The notes: a model not told the origin generated them from the sequence alone. A DNA stretch of 64,000 bases from SZUA-217 sp964194555 (GCA_964194555.1 CAXMMT010000031.1:6418-70417), one strand, 5' to 3'; positions 26,494 through 35,233 are shown, counted from the stretch's first letter. Translations and numbers: made by a program.

Positions 26494-27882
26494 GTGAGCG
26501 ATTTCGATACGACAATTGTCGGAGCCGGCCCCAACGGCCTGGCCGCCGCCGTGGAGATGGCCCGTGCTGGAAGGAAAGTGCTCCTGATCGAAGGAGCCGA
26601 CGAGATAGGGGGAGGCACTAGGACCGAAGAGTTGACCCTTCCTGGGTTCCTACATGACGTCTGCTCGGCAGTGCACCCGGCCGGTGTCGCTTCGCCGTTC
26701 TTCAAAGAACTTGGGTTGGATGTCGAATGGATACAGCCACCGACCCCGTTCAGCCACCCTCTCGACGGTGGCAGGTCGGTGGCTCTTCACCGCTCCGTCG
26801 GGGAGACTGCCGGTCAGTTGGGTGTCGACGAGTCCGCCTATGCCGGTTTGATGGAGCCCATGGTGAAAGGCATCGATGAGCTCATCGAAGATGTCCTCGC
26901 ACCAGTAACAATCAACCCCAAACACAAGACCAAGTTCGCCCGGGTCGCCGCCATCGGCAGCCTGTCGGCATCCCTGTTGGTGAAGCGATTCAAGACCGAG
27001 GGGGCCAGAGCATTGATCGCCGGTCTGGCGGCTCACTCCATAGCACCATTCAATGCGCCGGCTACGTCCGCCGTGGGGATAATGCTCGGTGCGATTGGCC
27101 ACCATTACGGCTGGCCATTGGCGAAAGGCGGTTCGATGAGCATCGCCATGGCCCTGGCAGATCGACTGGACGAACTCGGCGGCGTCATCGAGACGGGGCG
27201 ATGGGTGGACGACATCCGCGAGTTGCCTGGTGAGGCTGTTCTTCTCGACGTGATGCCTCCCGCGGCCTACCGGATCGCCAAGGATCGGCTCTCCCCATCG
27301 AGTCTGCGACGGCTCCCCAGGTGGAAGCCGGGACCGGGAGTCTTCAAAGTGGATTGGGCGCTGAGCGAGCCAATCCCCTGGGCCGACCCGTTGAGCGGCC
27401 AGGCGGCCACGGTCCATGTGGGTGGCTCCTATGAGGAAGTGGAGGCCGCCGAAAGCGCCGTGTTCAAGGGAGAACACCCGGATCGGCCCTTCGTGCTGAT
27501 GGCACAACAATCTCAGTTTGATGAAACCCGTGCCCCCGACGGGAAGCACACCGCGTGGGGCTATTGCCATGTGCCCAACGGCTCGGACGTGGACATGACC
27601 GAGAACATCGAGAAACAGATCGAGCGTTTTGCGCCCGGTTTCAGGGATGTCATCCTGGAACGGTCCACCCGGAACGCAGCTCAGTATCAGACCTACAACC
27701 CCAACTACGTAGGCGGGGACATCGGTGGGGGCGGGTTCGGGCTGAAGAAGATCATGCAGATGGGCGCCAAACGCCCGTATCAACTGGGCGGCGGGGTTTA
27801 TCTGTGCTCATCTGCCACCCCGCCAGGCGCAGGCGTTCACGGCATGTGCGGCTATTACGCGGCGAGAGCGGCTCTAACCTGA
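26494..27882 (+). CDS. FAD-dependent oxidoreductase, phytoene desaturase (CrtI)-like
   Basis: A 462-residue flavoprotein. N-terminal dinucleotide-binding fold TIVGAGPNGLAAAVEMARAG is followed by LIEGADEIGGGTRTEEL, the CrtI/amine-oxidase second motif. The C-terminal region has GGVYLCSSATPPGAGVHGMCG, the FAD-contact motif of the family. This subgroup includes many NAD(P)/FAD proteins of unknown substrate, so carotenoid chemistry is only a possibility. No other carotenoid genes are in the window. GTG start. A direct-repeat promoter element precedes it. Confidence 0.83.
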   Translation: MSDFDTTIVGAGPNGLAAAVEMARAGRKVLLIEGADEIGGGTRTEELTLPGFLHDVCSAVHPAGVASPFFKELGLDVEWIQPPTPFSHPLDGGRSVALHRSVGETAGQLGVDESAYAGLMEPMVKGIDELIEDVLAPVTINPKHKTKFARVAAIGSLSASLLVKRFKTEGARALIAGLAAHSIAPFNAPATSAVGIMLGAIGHHYGWPLAKGGSMSIAMALADRLDELGGVIETGRWVDDIRELPGEAVLLDVMPPAAYRIAKDRLSPSSLRRLPRWKPGPGVFKVDWALSEPIPWADPLSGQAATVHVGGSYEEVEAAESAVFKGEHPDRPFVLMAQQSQFDETRAPDGKHTAWGYCHVPNGSDVDMTENIEKQIERFAPGFRDVILERSTRNAAQYQTYNPNYVGGDIGGGGFGLKKIMQMGAKRPYQLGGGVYLCSSATPPGAGVHGMCGYYAARAALT

Positions 27883-27886
27883 AAAG

Positions 27887-27919
27887 GGGTATATACGATA
27901 CCCACTCTTGGGTATATAC
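27887..27919. promoter_or_regulatory. vapBC operator/promoter repeats
   Basis: GGGTAT-atacg-ATACCC overlaps ATACCC-actctt-GGGTAT, so three alternating half-sites with GGGTATATAC occurring twice lie 7-40 bp before the vapB ATG. This fits autorepression by the VapBC complex. Confidence 0.65.
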
Positions 27920-27926
27920 TTCCATC

Positions 27927-28157
27927 ATGACCAAGCGTCTGATAGAAATAGATGACGAGTTGCTCGACATGGCCAGAGAACTGGCCGACGCCGAAACCAT
28001 CAAAGGAACCGTGGAAGAAGCCTTGAGAAGGCTCGTCAGAATCGAATCAACCAAACTACATATCGAGGAGCTCGCTGAATCACTCGAGCCAAACGCCGTT
28101 GAGCTCCTCGAGGAATCCAGACGCGTCAACCCGCCGCCCGGTGGCTTTCCTGATTGA
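27927..28157 (+). CDS. vapB: VapB-type antitoxin
   Basis: A 76-residue protein with an N-terminal ribbon-helix-helix-like start (MTKRLIEIDDELLDMAREL) and TIKGTVEEALRRLVRI, typical of the VapB group that pairs with PIN toxins (DUF2191-like). The C-terminal LLEESRRVNPPPGG is the expected toxin-neutralising tail. It overlaps vapC by 17 bases and has repeat operators upstream, which is standard type II toxin-antitoxin organisation. Confidence 0.87.
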   Translation: MTKRLIEIDDELLDMARELADAETIKGTVEEALRRLVRIESTKLHIEELAESLEPNAVELLEESRRVNPPPGGFPD

Positions 28158-28548
28158 CACGTCGGTCTGGGGGCGAGACAACCAGCCGGCTATTCAGGAG
28201 CGACTGCAAGAGTTGAATCGCGCGCAGAGCATCTGGACATGTCGGGCGGTTGATTTAGAGACTGTGTATAGCGCTCGAGCGAGAGATGCGGCGGCCCATG
28301 TTTATCGTCGGAGACTCATGCTCGACGTCCCTATCACCACGGCGATCATGGATCGCTCCCTCGACGTTACAGCCGAAATGGCTTCTGCTGGGCTCCACCG
28401 CCACGCCAAGCCAATGGACCTCATCATCGCGGCTGCAGCGGAGGCCGAGGATCTCACCGTCCTCCACTACGACCGGGATTTCGATCACATCGCCTCAGTC
28501 ACCGGCCAACCAACCGAGTGGGTGGCCCCTCCCGGGAGCCTGGGCTAG
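28141..28548 (+). CDS. vapC: VapC PIN-domain ribonuclease toxin
   Basis: A 135-residue PIN nuclease. Acidic metal ligands are in place: Asp6 (FLIDTS), Glu40 (DLETVYSA), Asp93 (PMDLIIAAAA) and Asp111/113/115 (YDRDFDHI). The active site therefore looks intact. The GTG at 28141 sits 17 bases inside vapB, and this start gives the normal PIN N-terminus. Likely target is tRNA or rRNA, by family knowledge only. Confidence 0.9.
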   Translation: MAFLIDTSVWGRDNQPAIQERLQELNRAQSIWTCRAVDLETVYSARARDAAAHVYRRRLMLDVPITTAIMDRSLDVTAEMASAGLHRHAKPMDLIIAAAAEAEDLTVLHYDRDFDHIASVTGQPTEWVAPPGSLG

Positions 28549-28555
28549 ACCAGCC

Positions 28556-28900
28556 CTAAGCCGCTGCAGCCGACTCCTCATCGTCGAAGATGACGATCGC
28601 CTCGTCGAGACGGGTGAGGGCAAAGATCTCCCGATAGTGCTCGGTGAGCCCGTACGCCCGCAGAGCGTGTCCGCTTCTTTGGGCCCGGATGAGAGTCGTC
28701 ACCAGGAGGCCTATTCCTCCACTATTCATGTACTCCAGTCCGGTGAAGTTGAGGATGACGGCCTTCGCTCCCTCCCCGGCGGCCTCGTGGGCCGTAGTGA
28801 TTTCTTTCTCGGAGAATGAGGTGATCTCTCCTTCGATGTCGATTACCCGTACTCCGTCTCCGATGTCTCTTACATTCATGGTCAGATTTGTCGTAGGCAC
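28556..28900 (-). CDS. STAS-domain anti-anti-sigma factor (first)
   Basis: A 114-residue RsbV/SpoIIAA-like protein. The phosphorylatable serine lies in LEYMNSGGIGLLVT. Other core elements are VIDIEGEITSFSE and a C-terminal AIVIFDDEES. I chose the GTG at 28900 because GGAGAGGG lies at correct spacing and the N-terminus then aligns with the paralogue encoded next to it. An ATG at 28921 overlapping the previous stop is the alternative. It ends in an Asp/Glu/Ala-rich tail. It is last in the partner-switching operon. Confidence 0.85.
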   Translation of the reverse strand: MPTTNLTMNVRDIGDGVRVIDIEGEITSFSEKEITTAHEAAGEGAKAVILNFTGLEYMNSGGIGLLVTTLIRAQRSGHALRAYGLTEHYREIFALTRLDEAIVIFDDEESAAAA

Positions 28901-28917
28901 AGATCCCTCTCCTTGTC

Positions 28918-29253
28918 TCATTTCCCCAGATTGGCGTCTTCGTAGATATGCATGAAGTCGGACAAGCGGGTGATCTGAAAGACCTCCCGATAATGCTCGG
29001 TCAGACCGTAGGCACCGACCTCTCGTGCTTCGGCCCGGGCCATTGCCAGAATCCCGACGATGACTGCGATGCCGGTCGAATTGATGTACTCGACGGCTCC
29101 AAAGTCGAGAAGAATCTCGCCAGGTGTAGCCAAGGCCTTCTCGTAGGCCTCCTCCATCCCACCTTTCGCGGCACGATTGACGACCCCGCTCAACTCAATG
29201 ACAGAGCCTTTGTCTGTGGACGTCACTGTTGCCTTAAACCCGTCCTCTGGCAT
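28918..29253 (-). CDS. STAS-domain anti-anti-sigma factor (second)
   Basis: A 111-residue paralogue of the neighbouring STAS gene, with the serine in VEYINSTGIAVIVG and the shared AYGLTEHYREVFQITRLSDF. Start ATG overlaps the stop of the phosphatase gene by one base (TAATG). Two antagonists next to one phosphatase/kinase suggest two outputs or one sensor with two substrates; which applies is unknown. Confidence 0.87.
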   Translation of the reverse strand: MPEDGFKATVTSTDKGSVIELSGVVNRAAKGGMEEAYEKALATPGEILLDFGAVEYINSTGIAVIVGILAMARAEAREVGAYGLTEHYREVFQITRLSDFMHIYEDANLGK

Positions 29254-30848
29254 TAGGAATCTCCTTCCCGCTTCATCACGAGTTCGACGGTATGCGTTCC
29301 GTTCTCGCTGCTTCTCCTGACCTCATCGACCATCTGACCGATGAGAAACAATCCCCATCCCCTGGGACTCTGGTCCCCCGCCAGCTTCGCCTCGAGATCG
29401 GGGCGCTCAGCATCGGGGATCTCTTTGTCACCACCCTGGTCGGTGACCCTGACTGTCACTGTTGTCCCGGTAGCAGCCACTACGACTCCCACCTCGAGCT
29501 CGGCGTCGTACTCGTTGCCATGTTCGATGGCGTTCATGACCGTCTCGCCAACTGCGGTCTTGAGGCGCTCGAACTTCGCCGGATCCAGACCCAGCGGACC
29601 CACAACATCTGCAACTTTGGTGATGGCCGTCCTCTCGTTGCCTTCCTCGCTAGCCAACGTGAAACTCGTCAAGACTTGTCCCGAGGTGGTATTGCCAAAT
29701 GCCGCCGCAGCCCGCTCGGCCGATGCGGTCCTCTTCACCACTACAAGGGTGATGTCGTCTTCCTGCTCGGCGTCAGGCCCCGTCCACTTCTCCAGATCCG
29801 TGACAAGAGCGTTGACCATGTCGTCGCCCTTCGGCTTCTTGGCCACCTGACCCATCAAGCGTCCGAAGCCATACATTTCTCCTTCGATGTTGTGCGCCTC
29901 GGTGATGCCGTCGCTGGTGAGAACCATCACTTCGCCGTCCTGGAGCGCGTAGGTGCGCTCCTCGTATTCCATGTCCCTCATCAGCCCCAAAGGCATCCCG
30001 GTGGCCCTCAGCTCGATTACGCCGTTTGCATTCCGGACATATGGAAGGTTGTGCCCGGCGTTGGCAAACACCAGATCGCCGCTCTTGGTGTCGATGATGG
30101 CGTAGAGGCACGTGACAAACATGGCCGGCGGAATCTCAGGAACGAGGTTGTTGTTGACATCATCGAGCACAGCCGACGGTGAGTCGTAACGCAGGGCCGC
30201 CCCCCGAAGCATTGATCGACAGCTGGCCATCACCAGGGCCGCCGGGACACCCTTATCGGTCACGTCGCCGATGACGACGCCGAGTTTCCCCTCGCCCAGA
30301 TCTATGAAGTCGTAGAAGTCGCCGCCGACGGCACGGGCGGGTCGATAGAAGGCATCGACATGCCATCCCGCAATGGTGGGAAGCTCTTTGGGTAACAGGG
30401 TCTGTTGGATCAGAGCAGCGACCTGGAGCTCCTGGTTGATGCGCTCCATCTCCTTCGCTTCCGCTTGCTGCTCCTGAACCAACTGGGCGACCTTCATTGC
30501 CGGAGCGACCTGGGAGGCCAGACTGCCCAGAAGACGGCGATCGTCGGTCGAATAGGGCTGATCGGAGAGACGGTTGCCGAGGTAGAGGGCACCGAGCAGT
30601 TCGCCTTGACCTATCAGCGGAACAATGAGCTCGACTCCCGAGTCCTTGAGCTGGTCGATCGCATCCGAGCTGAGGTCGATGTCCTCTAACTCCACCGGAC
30701 CGCCACTGGAAAGCAGAAGCGTTTCGAGCGGGTCACCCGGGGAAATGTCGATCGGGTCGATCAGCTGGGTTTTGGACGTCGCAACCGGGTCCGGAGCAGT
30801 CTCTGCAGCTCCTTCTCTCGTCTTTCGGCGCTTTCTGAGCGACTCCAT
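29253..30848 (-). CDS. PP2C phosphatase fused to RsbW-like anti-sigma kinase
   Basis: A 531-residue regulator. Residues 35-120 are the second half of a GAF-like domain (VPLIGQGELLGALYLGNRLS, then DDRRLLGSLASQVA). A coiled linker (120-150) leads to a SpoIIE/PP2C domain at 150-373 with GGDFYD (175-180), GDVTDKG (194-200) and TSDGITEA. A GHKL ATPase at 395-528 has the N box ETVMNAIEHGN (435-445), DQGG and RGWGL. It therefore holds both arms of a partner switch in one chain. The GAF domain seems to lack its N-terminal half. A direct-repeat element precedes it. Confidence 0.9.
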   Translation of the reverse strand: MESLRKRRKTREGAAETAPDPVATSKTQLIDPIDISPGDPLETLLLSSGGPVELEDIDLSSDAIDQLKDSGVELIVPLIGQGELLGALYLGNRLSDQPYSTDDRRLLGSLASQVAPAMKVAQLVQEQQAEAKEMERINQELQVAALIQQTLLPKELPTIAGWHVDAFYRPARAVGGDFYDFIDLGEGKLGVVIGDVTDKGVPAALVMASCRSMLRGAALRYDSPSAVLDDVNNNLVPEIPPAMFVTCLYAIIDTKSGDLVFANAGHNLPYVRNANGVIELRATGMPLGLMRDMEYEERTYALQDGEVMVLTSDGITEAHNIEGEMYGFGRLMGQVAKKPKGDDMVNALVTDLEKWTGPDAEQEDDITLVVVKRTASAERAAAAFGNTTSGQVLTSFTLASEEGNERTAITKVADVVGPLGLDPAKFERLKTAVGETVMNAIEHGNEYDAELEVGVVVAATGTTVTVRVTDQGGDKEIPDAERPDLEAKLAGDQSPRGWGLFLIGQMVDEVRRSSENGTHTVELVMKREGDS

Positions 30849-30868
30849 GATCCCTTTCTACCTCGCCA

Positions 30869-30888
30869 GCGTTCCGAAAACGTTACGA
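30869..30888 (-). promoter_or_regulatory. GTAACG-type direct-repeat element, copy 3
   Basis: Minus strand: TCGTAACG-ttttc-GGAACGC, 20 bp upstream of the phosphatase ATG. Nine bases after the second half-site is TAGAAA, followed six bases later by ATG, which would give a nearly leaderless message. Confidence 0.5.
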
Positions 30889-31032
30889 GTCTCAGGAGCA
30901 GAGTGCACTTGGACCACCCTGCAGTTGTGTGGGTACTGGCCTCCGGCGGAAGCCAATAGCGCCCGCACCAAGAAAGGGACCGTCACGAATCGACTCGTCA
31001 CTGTTCCACCATCCCTCCGTGAACTGACAGTG

Positions 31033-31539
31033 CTATCCCACCGCCGTTGGTGTTTCCACAAGGTTGGTGTTGGTGGAAACGAGTCGGGCTCCCAGAAGCT
31101 CAGACATGGCCGCGCACCCTTCACGCATGACGTTGTGATGGGCCCGGACCAGAATCGGCTTGGCGAATCCAGCGACGAAGTTCATCCACGGCTTCGTCGT
31201 CGACACATACCAATTGAACCTGACATGGGTCTGATTATCGCGAGTCTCCAGTAGGTAGGTGCCCGTCCCGATCAGGTCGCCTCGAATAACACTCTTGATC
31301 CTGACAGGCCGATCCACCTCGACCACCTTTGCCTCGAAATCCATCGCGTAACCAAGCGGGCTCCTGATCGAGTAGGAGGCGCGAGTACCCAACCCGTCGG
31401 CGCCCCCCTCGTCGAGCAGCCTGGAGTTCTTGACCGACGGCCACCAGGCCGAGAATTTCTCCGGATGTTCTAGGACCTCATAGACCTTTTCGATCGGTGC
31501 GGTAAGCACCCACTCCGTTTCGAACATGTAATGGACCAC
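31033..31539 (-). CDS. SRPBCC family (polyketide cyclase/START-like) protein
   Basis: A 168-residue protein with the Bet v1-like pattern ETEWVLTAPIEKVYEVLEHP, EKFSAWWPSVKNSRLLDEGG and RPVRIKSVIRGDLIGTGTYLL, then a C-terminal helix at FVAGFAKPILVRAHHNVMREG. I start it at GTG 31539, with AAGGAGGG four bases upstream; an internal ATG at 31527 is possible. The Thr/Asn-rich C-terminal end is encoded across a short inverted repeat. The ligand is unknown. It is preceded by a GTAACG-type element. Confidence 0.82.
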   Translation of the reverse strand: MVHYMFETEWVLTAPIEKVYEVLEHPEKFSAWWPSVKNSRLLDEGGADGLGTRASYSIRSPLGYAMDFEAKVVEVDRPVRIKSVIRGDLIGTGTYLLETRDNQTHVRFNWYVSTTKPWMNFVAGFAKPILVRAHHNVMREGCAAMSELLGARLVSTNTNLVETPTAVG

Positions 31540-31574
31540 TTGTCCCTCCTTCCACTCTTCGTTATCGCACGTGC

Positions 31575-31594
31575 CCGCTACAGGATCGTTACGA
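31575..31594 (-). promoter_or_regulatory. GTAACG-type direct-repeat element, copy 4
   Basis: Minus strand: TCGTAACG-atcct-GTAGCGG, 35 bp upstream of the SRPBCC gene. GATAAC lies nine bases after the second half-site as a possible -10. Confidence 0.45.
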
Positions 31595-31634
31595 GAGGGT
31601 TGAAACATGGTTCCAAGTCCGCCAAGTTGGGGGC

Positions 31635-31949
31635 GTGACTTCATTAGAGCCGGCTCGCCACGCTTTGTATGCTGTACTCGAGGACGTCCTCGGAACCGAG
31701 CACGCCGAAACACTGATGACACATCTACCCCAACACGAGTCCGACCAAGTGGCCACCAAGGCCGATCTGGGAAGGGTCGAGACGCGGATAGATGACAGGT
31801 TCGATCGCATGGAGGATCGTTTCGATGAACGTTTCAACCGGATGGAAGTTCGGATTGACAAGATGAACCGCAACTTCATCACTGTCTCCTTCGGCACCCT
31901 CACCGTGATGACCGCAATCTTCGCCTTCCTCACGAAGATGTGGGTGTAG
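31635..31949 (+). CDS. Coiled-coil membrane-anchored protein, tandem copy A
   Basis: A 104-residue protein of unknown function. N-terminal conserved block PARHALYAVLEDVLGTEHAE and LMTHLPQHESDQVATKADL is followed by heptads of the type DDRFDRMEDRFDERFNRME (about 50-75), which should form a coiled coil. One hydrophobic segment lies at the C-terminus (VSFGTLTVMTAIFAFLTKM). GTG start. A close paralogue lies 55 bp downstream in the same direction. Confidence 0.72.
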   Translation: MTSLEPARHALYAVLEDVLGTEHAETLMTHLPQHESDQVATKADLGRVETRIDDRFDRMEDRFDERFNRMEVRIDKMNRNFITVSFGTLTVMTAIFAFLTKMWV

Positions 31950-32004
31950 AGCCTCCTTCCCATAGGTCTTGAAACCGTCTGACCAGGGCGGCATAGTCGA
32001 ACCA

Positions 32005-32358
32005 ATGTCATCAGTAGAACCAGCCCGTCACGCCCTGTACTCTGTTCTCGAGAATGTTCTCGGCGAGCAACACGCGGACACCCTGATGACACATCTTCCC
32101 CAACACGAGTCCGAGGAGGTCACCACCAAATCGGACCTGAAGGTCCTGGAGGACAGTGTTGATGGGCGATTCAATATCGTGGACGAGCGATTCAATCGGG
32201 TCGACGAGCGATTTGATCGCATGGAAGACAGGTTTGACGCACTCAACCTTCGATTCGATGCCCTCCATCAGACACTGCACACGCAGTTCAGGAACTACAC
32301 CGTGACAATGGTGGGTGCCATGACCGCGCTGACAGCCATCTACACCTTCCTCAACTAG
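32005..32358 (+). CDS. Coiled-coil membrane-anchored protein, tandem copy B
   Basis: A 117-residue paralogue of copy A. The N-terminal half is nearly identical (MSSVEPARHALYSVLENVLG, then HLPQHESEEVTTKSDL). The repeat is longer, with extra heptads VDERFNRVDERFDRMEDRFD and LNLRFDALHQTL. A C-terminal membrane anchor follows (VTMVGAMTALTAIYTFL). ATG 32005 is preferred over the in-frame 31969 because it aligns with copy A. The difference between the copies is mainly in coil length. Confidence 0.75.
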   Translation: MSSVEPARHALYSVLENVLGEQHADTLMTHLPQHESEEVTTKSDLKVLEDSVDGRFNIVDERFNRVDERFDRMEDRFDALNLRFDALHQTLHTQFRNYTVTMVGAMTALTAIYTFLN

Positions 32359-32454
32359 ACGCCGGGTCCTCTCGCACCCAGACGCCGACAGACGACGGCT
32401 GCATAGTCTCCTCGACGCATCGACAAACGTTCCGGGAATCGTCGCCTTCATCAG

Positions 32455-32474
32455 CCGTAACGGTACGGTTATCT
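32455..32474 (+). promoter_or_regulatory. GTAACG-type direct-repeat element, copy 5 (weaker)
   Basis: CCGTAACG-gtacg-GTTATCT, 26 bp before the proposed CTG start of the BTAD regulator. The second half-site is degenerate. Confidence 0.35.
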
Positions 32475-32500
32475 TCCCGCACGAGAAGAGAGGAACCGAA

Positions 32501-35233
32501 CTGCTCGACATACGGCTAATTGGCCCACCCGAAGTGACTCTCGAAGGCTTGCACGTCGAGGTTGACACCCGAAAGGCCATCGCTCTGCTCGCGTACCTCG
32601 CCGTCGAACACACCGCCTCGAGGGACACGCTCTCGACACTTTTCTGGGTCGACTCGCCCACAGATCGAGCCCGAGCCACGCTACGCCGTACTCTTTCCTC
32701 TCTCCGATCAGGGGTCGGGAGCGACGCCATAGCGGCCGACCGTCATAGCGTCTCACTTGAAGACGGCGCGGGCATCGACCTTGCCCATTTCGAACAGGCT
32801 CTCGGAGAGATGGCCAACCACGACCACGGGCCAGAAGAAGTCTGCCCCATGTGTATTCCTCACCTCCGCAAGGCCACCGCCCTTTACAGGGGGGACTTCC
32901 TCGAGGGCTTCTCGGTTCGTGACGCTCCGGGGTTTGAGGATTGGGCGCGAAACATCACCGAATCTCTCAGAATGAAGGCTGGCGAGACCTTCCATCGTCT
33001 TGGCATGGCGCTTGCTGCCGACGGTGACTATCCATCGGCAATCGCCGCTGTTTCACGATGGGTCGAACTCGATGAACTGCACGAACCCGCCCATCGCCTT
33101 CTCATGCTGTTGAACGCCTGGGCGGGTGACCGACCCGGCGCTGTGGAGGCCTATCGGAACTTCGTCGCAATCCTCGACCGGGAGCTTGGCGTTCCACCTC
33201 TCGATGAGACCACCGAGCTCCACGAGGCAATCCTCGACGAGGATCTGCCACCAGCGCCTGGCCTGCGGCGCCGAATCAGAGCCGCTTCACGGATCACGCC
33301 GAAGGGCGATGACTTGCTAGATCGCCTGGACGAAATGCAATCGCTTCGCGATGCTCTGGGATCGATCGGCTCTCGGGGGGATGTCGTGTCTGTCTCCGGG
33401 ACTGCATGGATGGGAAAAACCCGACTCCTCGAGGAACTCGCCTCCGAAGCAAGAGGTAGCGGAACCGGAGCACTGATCGGCAGGTCGTTTCGAATGGAGC
33501 AAGGTCTTCCCTACGGGGTGGCCACCCAGATCCTTCGTAGCGGAGAGACACTCATCAAGGCGAGCGAAGGCGAAATCCCGCCGTGGGCTCTGATCGAGGC
33601 GTCCCGGCTCGACCCGTCTTTGGCTTCGAGCAACTCACCGGCCGACTTTGACCGATTTGGCGAGCTCCGACTGTTCGAAGCTGTATACGAGATCCTCTCA
33701 GTCGTCTCCCACTCCCGGCCTCTTCTCCTCATCGCCGATGACATTCAGTGGATCGACTCCGCCTCGGCTTCCTTGTTGTCGTATTTGGGACACCGCATCG
33801 GCGATCTCCGGGTCCTCATGCTGCTGGCACACAGGGCGGGAGACCCCCTTCCCGACGCAATCGGCGATGTCATCGGTTCGGCCCTGGAGGTGAAACTGGC
33901 TCCTTTGACCCCAGATGACTTGAAGATGGTTGTCGAAGACTCCGATCGGGCAATCGAGATCATCGCTCAGACCGGAGGTGTCCCCCTTCTCGCCCGTGAG
34001 GCGATCGCAGTAGATGGCAAGGGCAGCGACGACCTCTCCGGTGTCGAGCGCTACATGGAGTCAAAGTTGCGCGATGCCAGCGAGTTGAGCAAGCAGGTCC
34101 TGGCAACTGCGGCCGTCCTTACCGGCGTATGCGATGCGTCTCTACTGAAAAGGACATCGGGAAGATCGGAAGAGGAGGTGGTCGAGGCCGTCGAGGAGCT
34201 GATAGGTATCGGACTGCTCCGCGAAGTTCCTGAGGGCGATGGACTCAGTTTCACACTCGATTCGCTGGAGAAATTGTCGTACGACTCTTTGTCGCTGATA
34301 CGACGGCGTCTGCTGCATCGTCGGGCTGGCGAAGCTCTTGCAGACAGACCTCGTTCCGCCACCGACCCTCTTCTTGCTGCAGGTGTGGCCGCCCAGTTCC
34401 GCGGAGCCGGTGATCCCCGGGCAGCCGACTGGTATCGCGTCGCAGGTGACCTGGCGCGCGGTGTCTATGCCAACGCCGAGGCTCACAGCTTCTACGAAGC
34501 AGCGATCGCCCTCGGATCGGTTGCCGTTGGCGAGCTGCGTTTGGGTCTCGCCGATCTGGCGATGACAAGGGGGGACTACACAACTGCGATCCAGGAGCTG
34601 ACTGCTGCGGCCGCACAGTCCGACGGCGAATTACTGGGGATTATCGAGCACAGGCTCGGTGACGCCAATCGACTGCTCGGCCGCTTCGACATGGCAGCCG
34701 AGCATTTTCAACGATCCGTCGAAACACATCCCGAACTCGCGGGGCTCTACGCCGATTGGGCTCTTCTCGAACAGCGTATGGGCAACACGGAGAACGCTTT
34801 CGCCATGGCCGAGAAGGCTAGAGCCGCCGCAGACGAATCTGCCAACGACCTGGTCCGGTCGCGCGTTCTGAATGTCTCCGGCATCGTGGCCGACGATCCG
34901 GCGGTCGCTATGCAGTACCTGGATGAGGCGCTGCAGCTCGCCGGTGACGATGAGTTGGCCAGGATGGCCGTTCTGAACAACCGCGCCCACCTACTGCTCC
35001 AGATCGGCAATGGCGACGGGGCCATTCGTCTGATCGAGGAGGCGATCGGGATCGCGGCGAGCACAGGTCACCGGCATCGCGAGGCGGCACTTCACAATCA
35101 TCTAGCTGACCTTCATCACATCGCCGATCGTGAGAGTGAGGCCGAAGCGGCGATGACAGAGGCGGTTGCCCTGTTTGCCGACATCGACGCAGGAGCGTGG
35201 GAGCCCGAACTGTGGCTGTTGTCCAGATGGTGA
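32501..35233 (+). CDS. BTAD-domain ATPase regulator with TPR-like C-terminus, possible CTG start
   Basis: About 910 residues. The N-terminal winged-helix/BTAD region is recognisable (DIRLIGPPEVTLEG, TRKAIALLAYLAVEH, then a BTAD with YRGDFLEGFSV and HEPAHRLLMLL). An AAA/STAND ATPase follows, with Walker A GTAWMGKT near 300-307 and Walker B PLLLIADDIQWID. The C-terminus holds TPR-like repeats. No ATG/GTG/TTG precedes the first conserved strand. CTG 32501 has AGAGAGG eight bases upstream and restores it; the conventional alternative, GTG 32534, loses it. No C-terminal LuxR helix-turn-helix is seen. Confidence 0.8.
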   Translation: MLDIRLIGPPEVTLEGLHVEVDTRKAIALLAYLAVEHTASRDTLSTLFWVDSPTDRARATLRRTLSSLRSGVGSDAIAADRHSVSLEDGAGIDLAHFEQALGEMANHDHGPEEVCPMCIPHLRKATALYRGDFLEGFSVRDAPGFEDWARNITESLRMKAGETFHRLGMALAADGDYPSAIAAVSRWVELDELHEPAHRLLMLLNAWAGDRPGAVEAYRNFVAILDRELGVPPLDETTELHEAILDEDLPPAPGLRRRIRAASRITPKGDDLLDRLDEMQSLRDALGSIGSRGDVVSVSGTAWMGKTRLLEELASEARGSGTGALIGRSFRMEQGLPYGVATQILRSGETLIKASEGEIPPWALIEASRLDPSLASSNSPADFDRFGELRLFEAVYEILSVVSHSRPLLLIADDIQWIDSASASLLSYLGHRIGDLRVLMLLAHRAGDPLPDAIGDVIGSALEVKLAPLTPDDLKMVVEDSDRAIEIIAQTGGVPLLAREAIAVDGKGSDDLSGVERYMESKLRDASELSKQVLATAAVLTGVCDASLLKRTSGRSEEEVVEAVEELIGIGLLREVPEGDGLSFTLDSLEKLSYDSLSLIRRRLLHRRAGEALADRPRSATDPLLAAGVAAQFRGAGDPRAADWYRVAGDLARGVYANAEAHSFYEAAIALGSVAVGELRLGLADLAMTRGDYTTAIQELTAAAAQSDGELLGIIEHRLGDANRLLGRFDMAAEHFQRSVETHPELAGLYADWALLEQRMGNTENAFAMAEKARAAADESANDLVRSRVLNVSGIVADDPAVAMQYLDEALQLAGDDELARMAVLNNRAHLLLQIGNGDGAIRLIEEAIGIAASTGHRHREAALHNHLADLHHIADRESEAEAAMTEAVALFADIDAGAWEPELWLLSRW

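Noticed and set aside
30858..31124. 88-residue minus-strand ORF between the phosphatase and SRPBCC genes
   Set aside because: It overlaps the SRPBCC C-terminus and the phosphatase promoter with its GTAACG element; composition is random-like.
31800..32240. CRISPR-like or satellite repeat
   Set aside because: The short repeated units encode in-frame coiled-coil heptads and vary by codon; spacer-repeat structure is absent.
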